A stretch of DNA of 56,584 bases from Symbiodinium natans. Its lineage: Eukaryota > Sar > Dinophyceae > Suessiales > Symbiodiniaceae. Shown here piece by piece: positions 10,498-23,964 of the stretch. A model generated the notes under the pieces. That model had not been told where the DNA came from. It searched no databases and saw nothing but the letters and a program-made list of their open reading frames with translations. The position numbers and the translations under genes were made by a program. The stretch spans positions 250,001-306,584 of the forward strand of contig CAJNDS010000224.1 in assembly GCA_905221605.1 (NCBI GenBank), in the 5' to 3' direction. Each line of letters opens with the position of its first letter. Positions within the stretch are counted from its first letter, which is position 1.

Positions 10498-11429
10498 GAG
10501 TGGCTACTGGGGGGGGGCTGTTCTGGGGGGAAGTTCCCAAACCCCACTGTAGCACAGGGTATAGGGTTTACGGTTTAGGGTTTAGGGTTTGCTGTGATAG
10601 GGCGTAGATGCTGTGAAGGTTAGGTTTCGGAACAAGCTCGAAAGCTTCGTGAGGTGCGAAGAGCAGCTTTGGCCCGATTGTGGAGGGCCATCTAACACTT
10701 TTCTCCCACCCCACGCCGTCCAAGGCGGCAAAGCCGCCCAAACCTATTCCTTTTCGGGTTTAGGCCTAAACTCAGACAACAGTCCACTTCTAAAAACTTA
10801 TTCAGTTTCATGACGTTCGTTGGGTCCGAGACCGACTCGAAGGAATTGGGGGTCCGGAGGAAAAACTGATTTTTGAGCACGGCCTGAGGCCTCCTGGTCC
10901 TTGGGCACGCTGCGGTGAGGGGTCCGGGACCTGGAGGGTCATTTAGGGTACTCACTTTATTATAAGGGACCAGTACTGGTCCCGAGCGGTACCGGGCCCA
11001 TCGTGGGCGCTACCGACCCCCGTGCTGTGGGAGGCGGGCGAGGGACGTGGGTCGGCTTGTGTTGAGGTCAAAGAAAGGGCTTAAGCGCCGCCCCCCAACG
11101 TAGGGGGGCGGCCGGGTTTAGGGATTGGGGTTCGCCAGCGCAGCTGACGCCCTAGCCAATTCAGCGGGTAAAGCCCCCCCCTCCCCCAGGAACCATTCCA
11201 GGCCCCAAAGATTTTCCAAACTCGATTTGGGGTTTTGCTGTCCCAAGGTGCTCCAATCCCAGGCTTTTTAAACCCGATTTGAGTTCCGAGCCTGAGAAAC
11301 CAGCCCATGGCCAATTTGTGACCATTTTTTGTTTTCACAAAACCCCCCGACACAGAAGGAAAGCACAACTGTTTACAAAACCTCTTTTGTACACAAATTT
11401 GTTTTTCCGCGCTTTTTGGCCTACTTTAA

Positions 11430-12110
11430 ACCCTTGCCCTTCTAAGCGCTTCTAAGTCCTTCTAAACCCTCTTAAACCCTTCTAAACCCTTCCCAAACCC
11501 TTCGAAGCCCTTCGAAACCCTTCGAAACCGTTCTAAACCCTTCTAACTCTTGCAAGCCCTTCCTAAACCCTTCTAAAACCTTTCTAGACCCTTCTAAACT
11601 CTTCGAAATCCTCCAAGCCCTTCTAAACCCCTCTGAACTCTTCTAAACGCTGGTAAGCCCTTTTAAAAAACTATTTCTAAACCCTTTACCTGCTAATCCC
11701 TTCAAAACACTTTTAAGACCATTCTGAACCCCTCTAAACCCTTCTAAGCCCTTAAAATCTAAACCCTTTTCAAACCCTTCCAAAACCCTTCTAAATCCCT
11801 CTAAACCCTTCAAGACCCGACAAAATCCGTTAAGAACCCTTTTAAACGCTTCTAAATCTTCTGAACCCAATCCTCGAAACCCTTCTAGACCCTTCTAAAA
11901 ACTTCTAAACTCTTCTAAATCCTGCGAAACACTTCGAAACCATTCTAAACCCTTCTAAGCCCCTGTATGCCCTTAACAGCCCTTCTAAACCCTTCTAAAA
12001 CTCCTCTACACTTTTCGAAATCCTTCCAAGCTCTTCTAAACCCTTCTGAACCCTTCTAAACCCTGGTAAGCCCTTCAGAACACTTCCAACACCTTCTAAA
12101 ACCATTTCTA
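11430..12110. repeat. Degenerate CCCTTCTAAA decamer array
   Basis: About 680 bp of roughly 10-bp units, AG-poor and pyrimidine-rich, in the long intron or spacer between 10497 and 12625. The rest of that stretch holds no recognised gene. Confidence 0.85.
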
Positions 12111-12624
12111 CCGATGACTTCTTACGAAATTTAATGGAAACATCGGATTTTCCGCTAGTACCTTTTGAGGCTTTTCACAAAGAGGTTTAAGTAAAAGAAA
12201 ATCTGGGCCAAAGAGTTTTAGATCAATTGGAGACTTCTTACAAAGTATAGCTGAACGTTTCCTCAGTTCTTTCAGCATGCTCTAGTGTTCATGACTTCAG
12301 TGCGTCAACCGCGAAATCTTTCCTTAAACCAGAACTCTGCGCTGGCGCATCAGGGCGCAGCCCCGAAAATTTTGGGCTTAATGTTTAGGGCCAAAGGTGC
12401 CCAAGACAAAGCCAACAACTCTCCTGGAAACCCTCCTCCTGACGTAAAGCCAAGCTCTAAACACCCGAAGTGAATCAACGCCCCTCCCCGCCGGAACCCC
12501 TAAACCTAAACCCTAAACCCTAAACCCTAAACCCTAAACCCTAAACCCTAAACCCTAAACCCTAAACCCTAAACCCTAACCCCTAACCCCTAAACTTTAA
12601 ACCCGAAACCCAAAAAGAGACCAG

Positions 12625-12699
12625 GACCTCGCCTGGCAGCTCGAAAGCCTCTCAGCAGCCGACGGGCGCCCTGTTGGGTCCCTGTTCCGGCCGGAGGGC
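12625..12699 (+). CDS. Candidate exon (end of GT25 or linker)
   Basis: CAG|G acceptor. Reads DLAWQLESLSAADGRPVGSL then FRPEG. Flanked upstream by CCCTAAA like other exons. No motif recognised, and gene assignment is open. Confidence 0.5.
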
Positions 12700-13109
12700 C
12701 GAGAGAGCTTCGGGTTTTGGGGTGTGTGTGAACTCCCCCCCCTGCCACCGGCATGCTTTCGGCATTCTAGGGTTTAATTTAGGATTGCCTTAATCCCAGT
12801 TTTTCCGGGCATTGGTTTCCACAAACGTGAGAGTTTGGGGTCTGGAGAGCTCCGGGGTGAAAGCGCTTCTGAGGTGGTTCAGGGAGTTTAGGGCGACTTG
12901 GCAGTGGTGCGCCGATGTGCGGCGAGATCAAATTCTAAGCCCTAAGCCCTAAGCCCTAAGCCCTGAACCCTAAACCCAGATTCCTAAACCCTAAACCCTG
13001 AACCCTATTTTAATTTAAGTTACACTACCAAGCCGTGTCCAGGCTGACGATTGCCAACAGCCAAGCGGAGGGTCATGGGTTCAAGGTTTCACGCCATAAG
13101 TCCCAAGCT

Positions 13110-13262
13110 TACTTGGAGGTTCATGGTGCTTTCATGATGCTTAGTAACTAATTGGTACTGTGCTTATAACCCAATTCTACGTCCCCTAAGTCTACTTACC
13201 TAGGGTATAGCTGGGTATAAGTACAGTTCTACTTCCTAAGTACCATGAGCCTCCAAGAAGTA
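13110..13262. mobile_element. MITE family B copy
   Basis: TACTTGGAGGTTCATGGTGC ... TACCATGAGCCTCCAAGAAG. Confidence 0.65.
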
Positions 13263-13300
13263 AATCATTTTAAACCCTCAAGCGGATCGCCTGCCAAGAG

Positions 13301-13386
13301 GTCGCTGATGAGCTCTGACATTGACAGCGGGTCCGGCTGGCGTGCTGACGACGCGATGCGCCTCGACTCCGACGGTCGAGTTTCAG
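13301..13386 (+). CDS. Candidate exon with strong GT donor
   Basis: GAG|G acceptor and a CAG|GTAACA donor. Reads SLMSSDIDSGSGWRADDAMR then LDSDGRVS. The ATG at 13308 could be the start of the F-box/JmjC gene, or SDIDSG could be the GT25 C-terminal region. Phase does not join the exon at 14008 cleanly. Confidence 0.45.
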
Positions 13387-13397
13387 GTAACAGGGAG

Positions 13398-13398
<1 letters not shown>

Positions 13399-13440
<42 letters not shown>
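13399..13440. repeat. (GT)n microsatellite
   Basis: About 21 GT units just after the donor at 13387. Confidence 0.95.
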
Positions 13441-13441
<1 letters not shown>

Positions 13442-13792
13442 CGTTTTTTGGTGGGATTGGCCGTCGATGTTTTCGATTTTCTACCTAGGGTCTTGCCTTT
13501 CGGACTTGAGCCCAGGCTAGCAACTCAAAGCCCTGAACCCAAAACCCTGTAAGTCTTATAGGCCTAAATCCCACGCACTCTAAACCCCCCAACACCTCCC
13601 CCTCCCTAAAACCTAAACCCTAGACCCCCTAAACCCCCCAACCCCCCTTTAAGACCTTAACCCCCCCTATAAGCCCCCTAAAGCCCCTAAACCCCCGAAG
13701 CCCCCATTAGCCCCCCTTAACAACAGTAACAACCTTGAAACCCCTTTAACACCCCTTGACCCACCTCTGGTGCTTGTCACTCTCTCCTAAAC

Positions 13793-13981
13793 CCTAAACC
13801 CCAAGCCCTAAACCTTAAACCTTAAGCCATAAACCCCCAAACCCCAAACCCCAAACCGCAAACCGCAAACCCCAAACCCCAAACCCCAAACCCCAAACCC
13901 CAAACCCCAAACCCCAAACCCCAAACCCTAAACCCCAAACCCCAAACCCTAAACCCTAAACCCTAAACCCTAAACCCTAAA
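13793..13981. repeat. CCCCAAA / CCCTAAA array
   Basis: C-strand array ending about 27 bp before the exon at 14008. Confidence 0.93.
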
Positions 13982-14007
13982 CTGTTCTTCTGAACTCCGG
14001 GGGTGAG

Positions 14008-14092
14008 GCCGGGGCCCTCCCTCCTGGGCCTCCTCGCCGGCGACTCCTTGGGGCTCCGCGCCGCCGCGCTGGCGGGGGCAGAGACCTGCCAG
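14008..14092 (+). CDS. F-box/JmjC gene exon, F-box start
   Basis: GAG|G acceptor, GC donor at 14093. Reads SLLGLLAGDSLGLRAAALAG then AETCQ. Leucine spacing resembles helix 1-2 of an F-box. Confidence 0.6.
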
Positions 14093-17000
14093 GCCCTCCC
14101 CCACTCCCCGACAAGGGGGGTTTAGGGTTTCGGGTTTGGGTTTAGGGTTTTGCCCCTCCCTTCCTAGAACGGGTTGTTGTTTAGGGGCTTTCGGGTTTAG
14201 GGGTTTAGGGTTTCAGGGTTTAGGGGTTTAGTTTTTTTTTTTGGGAGGGCTTTTTGGGGGCAAGGGAATTTCCACGGGGCTGACGCAAATGTACGGGGTT
14301 TAGGGTTGAGGGTTCGGGTTAGGTTTTGGATCGGAAGTTTTGAGGGTGGTGCAGGATGTAGGTACTTACGAGGGGAGCTGCCTTCAGGTCCAAGCGAAGG
14401 ACGCAGGGAACACAGGGTCAAATCACCTCCCTTCAGCATCCTGAAACCCTAAGCCCTAATCCCTAAGCCCTAAGCCCCTAAACCCTAGGCCTTAAGCCCG
14501 AAGCTCTGCACTCCCAAGCCCCCCCCCCCCCCCCCCCCTCCAAAAAAAAAACCTTCACGCCCTAAACCCCTAAACCCCCTAAATCCCTAAATCCTAAAAA
14601 CCCTAACCCTGAGCCTGAAGCCCCTCAATTCCTCCCCAGTCTTTGGCGCTTGTCTCGCGCACCGCGGCGCAGTGCCTCGGCGACGAGGCGCCCGGCACGC
14701 AAAACCCGAATGCCTTGGTAGCCCCGTGGCAATGTAGGGGTCGGGATAATTACTTACATATCCCCTTATGGTCCCTTAGTAGCTTTACTACCATGGCCCC
14801 CCAAAACCCTGCTCTACAGGTATTCAGGCCCCTACAGTACCGTTTTTCCCTCCTTTTGTTGGTTCAAGGTCTCCCTCGTGAAGTAGCAAAACCCCAAAAA
14901 GGTACCCTTATTATATTAATGGTTATTGGGTACCAAGATGCCTTGAGGGGCATTTGAAGGTCGAGCTTTTCTGGAAACAGTCTTAGCCTTTTTTCATGGC
15001 TTTTTATATGAAAAGAGGCCATGGCGATTGTGATTGTTTGGGAATTGCGTGAAGAGGTGAGAACCCCAGCGGCCCCCAGGACCCAAAGAGTTTTCTTGTT
15101 CGTTGCCACACATGGATGGTTTAAAGTATGCTTTAATTCATACTGGGCCTGCTACCTGCTGTGCTTGCGACATGAGGGTTTTCCTGTTGGGGGTTGAGGG
15201 CTTGGGGGTTCGGGGACCTTTGAACCACACGGGCGCGCCGCCAGGCGGCGTGGCGCGCATTGAGCGTGGCACTGCTGCAGGACTTCGGGGGGGAAGGGGC
15301 ACCCTGAACCGAACCAGAAGCCCTAAACCGGCTGCCCCACAACAAGCCCTTACCATTATGAGCGCTGCAGCAAAGCGGAGCAAAGAGAAAACCCCTATCC
15401 TAATCATTGCCCATTTTATCAGCCCCTTAGACTCTCCCTATCATGATAGCGGCACTCTACACAACTTAGTTACACCAATTAAACTCTAAACCCTGAACCC
15501 TAAACCTCCTGAACCCCTACAGACCCTACACGCCCTGAAGCCTTTCATCGATGCCTGGATGCCACTCGTCATTTGCTGGTTCAAGTTAATGAAAATGAGG
15601 TGTCATCTGTTCAAGGACACGTGGGCCAAGGTCTTCCTGGGTGCGTTGCATTGAGATTTTGCTAGTGCCGAGTTAGCGCGGTGTTGGCGCATAGTACTGT
15701 CCTGCATGTGTGCGATCTAGTCCGCAAGCACCACAAGAACGTGCACTTGGAGCGACAGAACTTGCGGGGCAAGTGGAAATTAATCAGCGGGTATATTCAC
15801 GTCTTCGCTAGAAGGGGCAGCGCACAAGTAGAGCCACTAAAGCCCGATTGTGGCGCTAGGAAGACGCTGGGCTCGCGCTAGGTGTTATATTCCCATGCTC
15901 TTACTGACCAAATCCAGCCGAGAGTTCTTTCAGGCGCACCACACACAGCACACGAAATACATTACAGTAGCTGGTCCCGATCAAATGCTGGTACCGGGAA
16001 AGGGCTGCCATCGAGGCCAAGGCTGCCGAACTCGACACTTGGAAGTGAAGCATATGTCTGCGGGTTGATGATCATAAGGGACGCCTCTAATATCGCGGCC
16101 GTTTTGAGAAACGGTTGCAGTTCTTCTGGCGACTCGTCCGAGAGCAGCGGCTGAAACTTCTAGGACGTGACGCTAGGTTCCCTCAAGTGCGGCAGTTGCC
16201 CCTCCACATCTAAGTCGGCACGCCAGTACTGGCCCGCATTAACCCTCAAAATTTCGGGAGCAGGAATTTTGACACCGGCGATGTTCAGGGTCCGGCGAAG
16301 ATCTTGCAGCTCCATCGGGGCTCGCGCCAGACAGCTCATCCGCCCCAAAGCCCTGAACCCCTCAAAAAACCACAGCAATCCCTAAGCCCCCAAACCCGAC
16401 AGCCTGTTCCAGCTCGTGCGCAGGAGCGACACGGCTCTGACGAGGAGCGTGGGCTTCCGCTCATCTACTATTTGCCTAAGAACCCCTCTAAAAGAATATT
16501 CTTCCTTGTAAGGGCCATATAGGGATTATCATGTTTTTTGGTGGTTCTTAAGCAAAAAGCAATAGTAGACATTACGAAGAAGCCCCGGCCCCTACCTCCT
16601 CCCAGATCAGGGACCGTAGAGGCTGGCAGCAGAATGAGACTGCCTTTAGGGACCTCAGGATATAACACGGGTGCACCGCATGATTGCCTTCTAGGTATGA
16701 TTTCTGTTTCCTTGTGTTCCTGCAGCGGCTGTGACGATGTGCCAGCATCTCGTAACCCCCTTCGCCCGAAATGGGTCTTCCACCCTGAACTCCTTAAACA
16801 GGCTTGACGGTTCAGGGCTCTGGCACCTCAATAAGGTTTTCGTTCTAGGGCTTCGTGTAAACCCTAAACCCTAAGCCCTAAACTCTAAGCCCAAACCCCT
16901 AAACCCTAAACCCTACACCTTAAACCCTAAACCCGAAGCCCGAAAACCCGAAACCCTAAGCCCTAAGCTTCCTAAGCCCCAAACCTCCTAAACCCTTCGA

Positions 17001-18621
17001 AGTCGCTAGGACCCCCTGCTGCCGCGCTTCGCGGGCACCTGGGCGGCGACCGCCCTGGTTCTGCTGGGCTCCCGGGGAGGCCGGAGTTTTCAGAGCCTCT
17101 GCAAGGCAAAGCCTGGGCGATGACACGAATGTTTAGGGTGCTTAGGGCAAGTAGAATAGGATGGCCTCTTGTAGGCCCTGAAAGGCCCACAGAGAGGGAG
17201 CCCTCCAGGTAGCACGCCTGGAAACAGAGTGCTGCGTTCGGAGGTCCCTTGCGCCGGCCGCCACGGGCGCCCGCAGCCCCGTCGCCCCTCGCGACGATGC
17301 ATTCGGTCGCAGCACCTGGGCCGGAACCAGGGCCGAGAAGTTTTGTTTTTCCGGGCTTAGGGCAGATTGCGCTCGATGGTTGTGAGGTCAGTTTCATTCC
17401 TAAACAGGCTGGCCAGGAAGGAGCCCTCCCCTCACAAAAGGCAGCCACCATCTTAGGGCCTGGTGCAGAGGGCTTTTGGGCTTGGCATTTGGACAGATTC
17501 CTCTGCTGCAGCACAATCCAAAAACTCGCGAGTCGTCCGATCAAAAATCCGAACTTCGAGAGAATCCCTGCTTGCTTTCAAGCCTAAGCTCCCAAACCCT
17601 GCACCCAAACATGCTGCAAAAACGGGGACTCAACAAAACCCCCACAGAAGCTTCTGCCAGCCACCTCCTCCGACGGCACCCGGTAGCTTTTGGGATCGAC
17701 AGGGTTTGGGCTTTGCAGACTTTGAAGGCTTTGCAGACTTTGCAGGCTTTGCAGGCTTTAGGGGTTGGCTGAGGTGTTTCGGGCGGAGGCATGTGATGGG
17801 CTTTAGGTTTCGAGGCATTTCTTGGGTGAGCTTTAGGGGTTTGGGGGGCTTTCAGGGCTCAGACCCGGAAGCCCCGAAACCTCTCAAGGTTCAGGAGGTT
17901 TAGGGTTTAGGGTTCAGGGTTCAGGGTTTAGGGTTTAGGGTTTTGGGGTTTTGGGGTTTTGGGGTTTTGGGGTTCAGGGTTCAGGGTTCAGGGTTCAGGG
18001 TTCAACACCCTGAGAGTTTCGGCAGAGAGGCGGCCCTTCGCAGCGGCTGCGACGCCAGCATCGTGCCACGAAGGCAAGATGAGCCCCTACAAGCCGCCCC
18101 CGCCCCCCCCTGTGCGCCAATCCCTGTATTGAGCGCCGGGAACTTCCCTAAACCCTAAACCCTAAACCTTAAACCCTAAACCCTAAACTCTAATTCCTAA
18201 ACCCTAAACCCAAAACCCTAAACCTTAAACCCTAAACCCTAAACCCTAAACCCTAAACCCTACACCCTAAACCCTAAACCCAAAGCCTTAACGCCTGAAC
18301 CCTTATCCCGGAACCCTAAAGTGGGGGTTCGGAGGCCTGCCGCCGGGCTGGCCACGGCGGACTTCCGTCGCCTCTTTGAGGTTGGCAAGGGAGGGGGTGG
18401 GGACACTCCTAAGGGCAAACCCTAAACCCTAAACCTTAAACTCTAAGCCCTAAACCCTAAACCCGAAACCCTAAACCCTCCACCCGAATCTCCACCAACT
18501 CCACGAGTTGTTCAAGCCCCGCCTGCGAGGCCCTCCCGGGCGCACCCGTCGTCCTCGAGGCCACGTCGGGTTGAGGAGTTCACAGGGGAGTCTAGTGGTT
18601 CAAGGGTTTAGGGTTTAGGGT

Positions 18622-18653
<32 letters not shown>

Positions 18654-21600
18654 GGGGGCTTTAAACCCTTGGGGTTTTTTGGGCGCGTTCAAGGTTTAGC
18701 GTGCTTAGGTTTCAGGTCGCGTACGTGGGCTTTAGGGTTTAGGGTGCAGGTTTAGGAGGCCCGCAGTTCCAAATCTGCCCTGCGAGATTTTGTTCGAAAG
18801 GGGGTCCGGTGTTCCAATAATTCTGAATTGGCTGTTGCCGCCTTTGCGCAGAGGTTCAGCACCCCGAAGCCGCCCGAAACCCTGAAGCCCCAGATCATGC
18901 CCCCTCAAATTCTCAGCCCCAGAGCTTTGGGCCTTTACAAAGGGTTGAGGGATAGGGTTCATCGGGGTAGGGTTTTATGTATAGGCTTTGTAGGGTTTAC
19001 AGGGCTTGAATAGGGTTTTGTAGTTTTGTTTAAGAGGGTTTCTTGTGGGGTTTTCTAGGATTTTTCCGGATTTTTAGGATTTTTGTAGGAAAATTTATAG
19101 GAGTCTTATAGGGTTTTATAATATATAGTGTTTTTACATGGTTTTTATTTGGTCTTATGAGGGCCTCACGACAGCCCTCGAAGCCCAGGGAGCCACCGAC
19201 TTGGCCTCGCCGCATGGCGGAAGCCCTTGGCCCACCTCTCAGTGCCCTGGTTAGGGTTCAAGGTTTAGGGTTTAGGGTTCGGGGTTTAGGGTTCAGGGTT
19301 TAGGGTTTAGGGTTGAGGGTTGAGGGTTTAGGCTCCCTGTTTCTTACGTAGCGCCAAGAGTTGAACTTCCTGTGTTTTGTTTAAGAGTCTCTTTAGTTCC
19401 TTTTTAATGGGTTTTTTGCAGGTTTTTTTTTAAATAGGAGTTTTGAACTTATAGGGTTTTATCGGGTGTTTATTTTTTTTAACATGGGGTTTTTGCAGGG
19501 CCCTTCTTTTCTAGGGCTGTTATAGGATTTTTACAGGTTATTTTGTTGGGTTATTTAGTAAGGAAAAGTACTTGGGATGTCTGTTTCTTGCTGAGCCAAG
19601 CGTTGAACTTTATTTGTTTTGGGGGGTTTCCTTTTTGGGATGTTCCCCCTTATAGTAGAGATTTTAGGGCCCCGTATCATTACCATGAAGGACGGTTGGT
19701 ATAAGGGGGAACATCCCAAGGTTTCCTTATTAAGAAGGCATAGTACAGTTTATCCTCTCTGTCCCCTTGGTTATTGGGGAAGTCAGTGATTCGTAGACCA
19801 GTGGTGCCCTTTACCCCTTTTTTTGTTGCTAGGGTTTTTCCTTTGTAAACTAACCAGCCACAAGAAGGGTTTAGGGTTTGGGGTTTGGGGTTTAGGGTTT
19901 CCTGGGTTTTCTGGGCTACCAAGATTTGTCTACGGTAAGCCCCTCGGGGTATTTTGTTCCCTCTTATATTGGGCTTAAGTAGATCGTGTGTAGGAATATT
20001 CTCAGAGGGCTTGTAAGGTTATCCTAGTATATCTTGTTGTTGGAGAGGCGGTGTGGGTGTGCTTCTACGGTGATCTCCTAAGCGCTGACCCCTAAACCCT
20101 ACCCCGCTATGCCATTGAGCCCGGAACCCTAAAACCCTTAAGACCCTTAAGGCCCTTAAAGCCCTTAAAACCCTCAATAAGCCCTTAAAACCCTTAACGC
20201 CCTGAACGCCCTGAAAGCCCTATGAAGCCTTGAAAACCAACCCTTAACAACCCCTTAAAGCCCTCAAAAGCCTTGAACACAAACCCTTAAAAACCCCTGA
20301 AAGCCCTATAAGGCCTTGAAAACAAACCCCTTAACAACCCCTCAAAGCCCCTCAAAGCCCCCCCTGCCAGGCAGCTCTCCAACCTCAGGGCCTCCCTGGC
20401 CTCGCGCGAGCCGCGGAGCCCGGATGTTTTTTTTAGGGTTTAGGGTTTAGGGTTTTAGGGTTTAGGGTTTAGGGTTTAGGGATTAGGGTTTTAGGGTTTA
20501 GGATTTAGGGTTTAGGGTTTTTGTTTGTTCTTCCTTCGGCTTGTTGACAGGATCAAGGCCTTTGGCTTCGGGCTTCGGCTCAAGTTTGTATATTTTTTTT
20601 TGGGGGGGGGAAGGGCGGGGGCTGGGGGTGAGTTTTTGGAGGTTCTGGGGACTTCGGCGCTTGGGGTCGGGTGTAGTTTCAGGTTTCGGGATTTCGAACT
20701 GTCTCGGGAGGTTCTGGAGGTTTCGGTGGTTTGAGGGTTTGGGTTTCAAGCGTTTAGGCCTCAAAGCCACCGTCAACGTCGAAGCTTCAGGTGCCGCTGC
20801 CATCTTCAAGAGGATGCGCTGGCACTGACATCGGGGCGGACCGGCCGGTTTAGGGGTTTAGGGGTTTTGGGGTTTAGGGGTTTAGGGGTTTAGGGGTTTA
20901 GGGGTTTAGGGGTTTAGGGGTTTAGGGGTTTAGGGTGTAGGGCGCTTGATTACAGGATTCTTAAGGGAGGGGGAGTACCTTGGGAACCTTAGCCCTGTAA
21001 GTTGAGGTTAAATCCATCCGCCCATTGTTTTGGGTTGAGAGCTTGCAGGGGTTTGGGGTTTAGGGTTTGGGGTTGAGGGTTTAGGGTTTAGGGTTTAGCG
21101 TTCAGGGTTTTGTTTTTGGGTTTAGGGTTTGGGGTTTTGGGTTTGGGGTTTCATGGTTGTGAGACCTACCTGGCCCTTGTTAGCACCAGTTCTCACACCA
21201 GAAACCTGGGCTGGGGCTCTGCCAATCCTACGTCTCTGCTGTCACACGTAACCCTAAACCCTCAACTCCTAAACTCGTAAACCCTCAACTCCTAAACTCC
21301 TAAACCCTAAACCCTCAACTCCTAAACTCCTAAACAGGAAGGTTCAGAAGGTTCTGAGGCTCGCGAAAAGAGGCGGACAACCGGTTTGAATTGGCGCGCC
21401 TCAAAGCCCAAAGCCATTGGAAGGACAAAGCTTTCCGTCATCCGACTTCCTTTCGACAAATACCTCCACTACATGGACACTCACGAGGCGGCCTTTCGGG
21501 CTCCATCACAGATGCGTGCGACGATTCCCCTACACCCTAAACCCTAAACCCTAAACCCTAAACCCTGATCCCTGAACCCTGAACCCTGAACCCTGAACCC

Positions 21601-23918
21601 TGAACCCTGAACCCTGAACACCAGGTGATTGGGTGTGTTGTCAGCACCCTGAGCCCAAACCTAAGACCTGTGTCGTTGTTGCTGGGGTTTATCAAATGGC
21701 TTTGAAGGATGCCGAGCCCTTGTACCTCTTCCAGGAGTTCGACCCGGACATTCGAGAGGCAGTTCGGGTTTTGGGGTTTAGGGTTTAGGGTTTGGGGTTT
21801 GGGGTTTAGGGTTTAGGGGGGGCTTAGGTTTTGCTGGTTCCAGGACTCCGACCAGTCCCCCTAAGCCCCAAGCCTGGAGCCCCCAAAACCTAAGTTTGGA
21901 GCCCCCCTAAAGCCCTGAAGCCCCAAAACCCTACGGCCTAAAGAATGCCCCCAAGCCCGAACCCCTCAAGGCGATTTCTCCCAGGTAGGTCAGGGTCTCA
22001 GAGGGGCCCAGAGACTCCGATACCCCTAAATTCAGGAATATTTCTTAAGCCATACAAGAAAACCCCCTTACTTTGAGCAAAATTCCCGAACCCTAAACCC
22101 CTAAACCCTAAACCCCAAACCCTAAACTCTAAACCCTAAACCCTAAACCCTAACTAAACCCTAAACCCTGAATTTGGGGGGGTATGGTGGAGTCTCTGGG
22201 AGGATCCGCTGTGGGGGGGGGGGCGCCTTGGGGGAGAAGTCCGTCAGCGCATCCTTCGGCTTCGGTCCTGACTGTGGCGACCTTCTGAGCCCTACCCTCT
22301 ACTTGGAGGTTCATGGGGTTTAGGGTTTAGGGTTTAGGGTTTAGGGTTTAGGGTTTAGGGTTTAGGGTTTAGGGTTTAGGGTTCATGGTACTTAGCAACT
22401 AGTTATCACGGAAACTGCACTTCTCACCCGATTCTTGCCGAGGTAATGATAAGTACGGGTAGAATTAGATACGAAGTACCATGAACCTCCAAGTAAGAGC
22501 CCTCTAAGAGCCCCCCCTTTAAGAAGCACTCTGAGGCGCCCTCTTGACAAGAATCGGGGGCAGAACATGGGAGAATCCAGCAGAAAGTAGCCTCAGGCCG
22601 TGGACAAAGACTTCCGCGCCCCAAGCATCTTTGCAGAGGACATAGGGTGGGGGGGGGGGGGGCTAAAAAAGCTCCGGGGATACGAAGGGGTGCAGCCAAA
22701 GAAGAAAGCTTGGGGTCTAGGGTTGAGGGTTGAGGGTTGAGGGTTTAGGGTTTAGGGTTTGGGGTTTAGGGTTTGGGCCAAGGGGGGGGAGGGTGGGGTG
22801 GGTGGACCTACCTTGTTTTGCTCCACGTCGCCCCCGCATCCGGGTCGACTGGGCTCTTAAGGTAGGGCGTCTCAGGGACTCAGGCTTTGAGGACTCGTGG
22901 CGTTCCTTTCCGCCCGAATATCCACCAGCAAGCCCTGCTGATGCCAAACCCCTAGCGAGCAGAAGTCGGGTTGAAGGTGGCGGACCCTGGGCTTAGTTTA
23001 CAGTGAACTCCAGAAAGTTGGAGCAGGGTTTAGAGGAGAAATAGAGCTAGTAGTCCCTTTAGTATACCGTTTGGGGTATGAGGATAGTAGGATGTTCCAG
23101 TTTTTGGAGTGGACTGTAGCAGGCCGGGGATCTCGGGGGTTCCCTCAACCCTGTTAGGGTTTAGGTGTAGCCCCGAAACCCCCCCTCAACCTCCCTCTAA
23201 ACCGGCACACCCTAAAACCCCAAACAGGGTTTAGGCTTTTCGGGTTTCGGGTTTAGGGTTTTTTTTAGAACCCCCCCCCCCACCTAAAAACCCTACACCG
23301 AAGCCCAAGCTCCTGCTTTCAAAGCCCCAGGACTTTCTCTTAGAGGCGGAAGAGCCGCCAGAGGCCTGCAAAGGGGAGGAGGGGGGGAGGAGGGGGGAGA
23401 GAGACGGCTACTTTAAGGTTGCGTTCTAGGATGCCCAGTGGTGCCCTTATTCCCTTTTTGGGGGGGTTTAGGTTCCCTTATAAACCCCTTTAAGCAAAAA
23501 AGGGCACTGTTTTAAGCCTTGGTTACTGGGCAGCCTAGTGTTTAGGTGGCTTCTCGAAAGCAGCGCTGACAGCAGAGTGTGCAACGGGCCAGTCTGCACG
23601 AGCGTCGCTGCTCGCGGTGAAACCAGTGGCTTTGACAAGGGTCTTTACTATGGGTTTCGGAAGGCTTACAGGGCAAGGGCTTTTGGGCGTGGGTTTAGGG
23701 ATTTTGTTTTTTGTTTGTTTTTTTGAGTGGGGGGAAAAGGGGGGTCCTGGTTGATGCGTGAGCTCCTTCTTCCAAAAAGAGCCGAAGGCGCAAAACCCCA
23801 GAGCCCAAGCCCTGATACGTCCCATCCCTCCCAAAGAAGGTACCAGAAGAAGGCCTAGGTTTGAGGGCTCCGGGCTGTGCTAAACCCTAAAACCCTAAAA
23901 CCCCAAAACCCTAAAACC

Positions 23919-23964
<46 letters not shown>

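Noticed and set aside
16972-17544. 190-residue minus-strand frame
   Set aside because: It overlaps the + strand exon at 17010 and is Gly/Pro/Arg-rich from GC-rich sequence.
22229-22290. Island reading KSVSASFGFGPDCGDLL as a JmjC exon
   Set aside because: The exons at 21708 and 23331 join directly in phase and in family register without it.
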